Of a DNA stretch of 27,829 bases, positions 25,738-27,829 are shown one piece after another. Below the pieces are notes generated by a model. That model worked only from the letters and a program-made list of their open reading frames with translations, ran no database searches and had not been told where the DNA came from. The stretch comes from a virus. Location: positions 1-27,829 of the IMG/VR virus record IMGVR_UViG_3300020074_000097; one strand, 5' to 3'. The translations under genes were made by a program, and so were the position numbers. Within the stretch, counting starts at the first letter, position 1. Every line of letters starts with the position of its first letter.

Positions 25738-25912
25738 GATTTGCCGCCTGTTGTGTCTTTGAATTTTCTTCCTCAATATGTTGTTTCAATAGGGCAAGAT
25801 AAATATCTCTCTCCCAAGGCATCAGGTTTTCAATCTCAGTCAAAGAGTATTTATGGAACTGCATGAGAGCGAAGTTAATCCGATAATATGACTCAAGATC
25901 AATATGAGCCAT
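25727..25912 (-). CDS. Small gp51-like tail-assembly partner, probable -1 frameshift extension
   Basis: 61 residues if started at the ATG at 25912: INFALMQFHKYSLTEIENLM then PWERDIYLALLKQHIEEENS. The 'F.Y....I..L.PWE...Y...L' pattern is typical of the short helical domains of tail-assembly chaperones, which often include a DUF-type 'MPWWER' motif. It lies in the -1 frame of the gp26-like gene, two bases after its stop, and has no ribosome binding site at usual distance; GGAGGG is 24 bases away. I therefore think it is mainly made as a C-terminal extension of the gp26-like protein (305 residues in all). It overlaps the next gene's GTG start. Calling it gp51-like rests on gene order (T4 26-51); sequence identity to T4 gp51 (249 residues) was not tested. 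Confidence 0.7.
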   Translation of the reverse strand: MAHIDLESYYRINFALMQFHKYSLTEIENLMPWERDIYLALLKQHIEEENSKTQQAANRGN

Positions 25913-25942
25913 AATTAACCGAAAAAACTTGTTAGACCCTCC
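25887..25942 (-). promoter_or_regulatory. Candidate programmed -1 ribosomal frameshift signal
   Basis: Reading the minus strand: GGAGGG (25942-25937), nine bases, slippery T TTT TTC (25927-25921) in the correct phase of the gp26-like frame (AGT TTT TTC GGT TAA), seven bases, then a 9-bp hairpin with one G-U pair and a 9-base loop (25913-25905 with 25895-25887). A -1 slip reads CGG TTA ATT ATG GCT and enters the small downstream frame. Layout equals the SD-slippery-hairpin arrangement of E. coli dnaX. Confidence 0.7.
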
Positions 25943-26643
25943 AGAACTACTTTATTTTCTACTTTAGTTTTTGGATTGATAACAGTGAATGTATGAGAAA
26001 GTTTTGGCATAGTTGCAAAAAATTCTTCAATTTTTTTGAATTGTGAAGAGTTCATACTTTCAATAAAGTCAATTAATTCTGCTTTTGTGCAGTCAGAAGC
26101 GGCCCAGGTTTCCTCCCTAGTAAATACAGCTTCAATACATGCAGTAATAACATCAAAAGATTTATCAATTGTTGATACAGATTCTTGTGCAGTGAAATCA
26201 AAATTATTTTTAATAAACTGTTCTAATGATGGATACTTCATTTTAATAACGATATCGTCATCAATTTTAATTTCTCTATCATGAGTTGGATCTTTTTCAA
26301 TTTTAACTTCATCAACAAATACTTTTACCGGCACTTCAGTAACTCCATCATCAGAACAAGTCACGACTAAATCAATTGATTCCCCAACAGATTTACCACG
26401 AACATTCAAAAAAATGAATTCAATATCAAACGAAGGGAGATCTTCTACTTTAATTCCTTTTGTCAAGATACACTCTTTTAATACAGACTTAATAGCCAGA
26501 GTGATTTCTTTAACATTTTGACTTTCTAATGCAAGAATTAAAACTTTTTCTTCTTTAACTAAAAATGGTCTATATTTTATTAGTTTTCCTGTGGACGGCA
26601 ACTCAAGTTCATAAGTTGGCGTAGCAATCTTTGGTAATGGCAT
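25915..26643 (-). CDS. 26: Baseplate hub assembly protein, gp26-like
   Basis: 242 residues (T4 gp26 is 208). The start (MPLPKIATPTYELELPSTGK then KYRPFLVKEEKVLILALES) and the conserved helix-rich end (CTKAELIDFIESMNSSQFKK) fit the T4-like gp26 baseplate family. Family members act in hub and tail assembly together with gp51, and by position resemble the tail-assembly chaperones that hold the tape-measure protein. The last codons (TTT TTC GGT TAA) contain a slippery heptamer that can move ribosomes into the next frame. Upstream, a TCTAAATA late-promoter-like site lies 23 bases before the ATG; I see no strong ribosome binding site. It follows the gp48/54-like gene. Confidence 0.75.
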   Translation of the reverse strand: MPLPKIATPTYELELPSTGKLIKYRPFLVKEEKVLILALESQNVKEITLAIKSVLKECILTKGIKVEDLPSFDIEFIFLNVRGKSVGESIDLVVTCSDDGVTEVPVKVFVDEVKIEKDPTHDREIKIDDDIVIKMKYPSLEQFIKNNFDFTAQESVSTIDKSFDVITACIEAVFTREETWAASDCTKAELIDFIESMNSSQFKKIEEFFATMPKLSHTFTVINPKTKVENKVVLEGLTSFFG

Positions 26644-26666
26644 AGAATTATAAAATCAGATAAAAA

Positions 26667-26674
26667 TATTTAGA
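26667..26674 (-). promoter_or_regulatory. Possible late promoter (TCTAAATA, one mismatch)
   Basis: TCTAAATA differs from the T4 core TATAAATA at one base and lies 23 bases before the gp26-like ATG, the same spacing seen for the better matches in this window. It overlaps the stop of the upstream gene. Confidence 0.35.
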
Positions 26675-27602
26675 CTAGTTCTGACGCTGCTGCAGGGCTC
26701 AATCCTGTTAAGTTTGATAAGTTTCCTATTGGGCTTCCTGATATGATTTGTGGACTTGCAAGAAGAAGTTGTTCTCCAGACTTTGTTAAGGCTTCATCGT
26801 AATATGGAACTCCTGTTCCTTCATGTTTCAGGACTACATATCTATCATAAGAAAAACTTACGGATGTTTTTGTGATTGAACTCCCTTCATAAGATAGTTG
26901 CATAGAAGTTAAATTAGTTGGAAAAGTATTGATAAATTTATAGGTTAACATTGGAGGAGTTTCTAAAACTTTTCCAGATCCATCAACACGAGTATTTCTT
27001 TCAAATTTTGTTACGGTAATTGTTCTTTTATAAGTTAGTGGGTATCTAAGTTTAAATAAATTATCATCATCAAAACTTGCACCATCGCTTGTACTTCCTT
27101 TAAAATTACCTGTTTTTGCACGTCCATTATCGGTGTAAAGTGGATTAATAAAATTCATCCACTCTTCAAATAAACGTATGATACCATAATCAGCATCAAC
27201 AAAGAAATCTAAACTAACTTCTGGAAAAGTTCTCATATATGGAAATTTTTCAATTAATCCCTGACGACTTCCCGTTTCATCATAAGTTGAAAAGGTATTT
27301 CCTGGTAAGGTAGTACTATAACACATAAAGTCATAACGAAGAGCTGATAAATCGGATCCTAACACACCACATGAAACTAACCAAGAATTGAGATCTTTAT
27401 CAGCACTCCCAGTTCCTACTGAATCACCTAAAAATAAAGATGCTTTGAATTGACTAGTTTGAGATAAACTTCCAAAAAGTTCTTGAATACTAGGCAAAGA
27501 ACCTCTATCATCTGAGGTATTCCTAGGAGTAGTCATCCTAATGTAAATAGGATCAACTCTGTAAGGATTATTTGGATAATCTTCTCTGAATGGCTCAGCC
27601 AT
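26670..27602 (-). CDS. Baseplate tail-tube cap/initiator, gp48/gp54 family
   Basis: 310 residues. T4 gp48 and gp54 both share the fold of the tail-tube protein gp19 and cap the baseplate so that the tube can polymerise. Visible features of that family: a middle part with YMRTFPEVSLDFFVDADYGI, then RLFEEWMNFINP, KLRYPLTYKRTITVTKFER, and the late TYKFINTFPTNLTSMQLSYE followed by TKTSVSFSYDRYVV. The N-terminal NPYRVDPIYIRMTTPRNTSD is the expected leading extension. I cannot decide between gp48 and gp54, so no symbol is given. It is the first gene of the leftward block, divergent from the gp4-like gene with 28 bases between them, and precedes the gp26-like gene. No strong ribosome binding site is visible before the ATG. 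Confidence 0.75.
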   Translation of the reverse strand: MAEPFREDYPNNPYRVDPIYIRMTTPRNTSDDRGSLPSIQELFGSLSQTSQFKASLFLGDSVGTGSADKDLNSWLVSCGVLGSDLSALRYDFMCYSTTLPGNTFSTYDETGSRQGLIEKFPYMRTFPEVSLDFFVDADYGIIRLFEEWMNFINPLYTDNGRAKTGNFKGSTSDGASFDDDNLFKLRYPLTYKRTITVTKFERNTRVDGSGKVLETPPMLTYKFINTFPTNLTSMQLSYEGSSITKTSVSFSYDRYVVLKHEGTGVPYYDEALTKSGEQLLLASPQIISGSPIGNLSNLTGLSPAAASELV

Positions 27603-27603
27603 C

Positions 27604-27611
27604 TATAAATA
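27604..27611 (+). promoter_or_regulatory. Putative T4 late promoter (TATAAATA)
   Basis: A perfect TATAAATA core on the + strand lies 19 bases before the gp4-like ATG, followed by an AAGGA ribosome binding site (27618-27622) 8 bases before it. It sits in the 28-base divergent gap and would drive the rightward gene. Confidence 0.65.
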
Positions 27612-27630
27612 TTTCTTAAGGATCTATAGT

Positions 27631-27829
27631 ATGTATATGAGTTATAAAGGTAAATATAGTCCAGAAAATCCCAAAAAATATAGAGGCGACCCAACAAATA
27701 TTGTCTATCGTTCTCTCTGGGAAAGAAAGTTTATGAGGTATTGTGATCTAAATGAAAATGTAAATCAATGGCAATCTGAAGAATTTTGGATTCCTTACAA
27801 AAACCCATTAGACAACAAAGTACACAGAT
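27631..27829 (+). CDS. 4: Head completion protein gp4-like, 5' part only
   Basis: The window ends inside this gene after 66 codons. The visible product (MYMSYKGKYSPENPKKYRGD, then PTNIVYRSLWERKFMRYCDL, QWQSEEFWIPYKNP, DNKVHR) fits the start of T4 gp4 (also called gp50/65), which acts in finishing packaged heads before tails join and is related to endonuclease-fold proteins. The W-E-R-K-F-M-R-Y and W-Q-S-E-E motifs are characteristic. I take the ATG at 27631 because AAGGA is 8 bases before it; a second ATG two codons later (MSYKGKY) is possible. A perfect TATAAATA promoter lies just upstream. Confidence 0.85.
   Translation, partial: MYMSYKGKYSPENPKKYRGDPTNIVYRSLWERKFMRYCDLNENVNQWQSEEFWIPYKNPLDNKVHR

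Noticed and set aside
25738-25776. TTG start that lengthens the putative tape-measure protein by 13 residues.
   Set aside because: The added residues are basic and out of character, while GTG at 25737 has AGGCGG at 6 bases.
25848-25855. CATAAATA late-promoter match on the minus strand.
   Set aside because: It lies inside the small gp51-like frame, encoding His-Lys-Tyr, and over 100 bases from the next start, unlike the other sites.

Overview
The window is part of the virion-structure region of a marine T4-like myovirus. AT-rich DNA, tight gene packing, the gene set and recurring modules (GxGY and THG-type repeats, PA14, a gp5-like hub protein without a lysozyme domain) suggest a cyanophage of Prochlorococcus or Synechococcus, or a related pelagiphage. 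The phage was not identified to species and no database was searched.

Layout. At the right end, the 5' part of a gp4-like head-completion gene runs on the + strand from 27631. Divergent from it, a nearly gapless minus-strand block runs leftward from 27602 to 2177. First come tail-tube-cap and baseplate-hub genes: gp48/54-like, gp26-like, a small gp51-like partner, a putative tape-measure protein with a muramidase domain, a Gly-zipper/M23 peptidase/SGNH-like protein, gp27-like hub, a small acidic protein, a gp5-like OB-fold protein and a separately encoded beta-helical spike. From about 17.0 kb down to 2.2 kb follow large surface proteins: a fibre-like protein, a coiled-coil protein, a beta-helix fibre, two ~1170-1190-residue paralogues, a leucine-rich-repeat protein and a small protein. 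At the left edge a + strand PA14 adhesin converges on this block.

How it works together. The hub genes would build the tail tip: tube cap, gp27/gp5-like hub, spike, tape measure and its chaperones. Two cell-wall hydrolase domains (muramidase and M23) sit in consecutive tail proteins, while the gp5-like protein has a long hydrophobic helical segment instead of a lysozyme. The leftward genes would supply host-contact fibres. Matches to the T4-type late promoter core NATAAATA occur at three gene starts, with a fourth near-match, all 20-28 bases before the start codon.

Most notable. (1) The gp26-like/gp51-like junction has the full layout of a programmed -1 ribosomal frameshift: SD-like GGAGGG, a T TTT TTC slippery heptamer, a 7-base spacer and a 9-bp hairpin, with the small gene in the -1 frame. 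(2) The M23 protein carries SGNH-hydrolase motifs in circularly permuted order (GTND, DPLH, then GDSN and a block-II-like segment). (3) The PA14 domain is split by an inserted adhesin repeat. (4) Three host-contact proteins appear to share a short N-terminal motif that may be a common docking element. No tRNA, CRISPR array, insertion sequence or metabolic gene was seen. No gene-free stretch longer than 300 bases exists.
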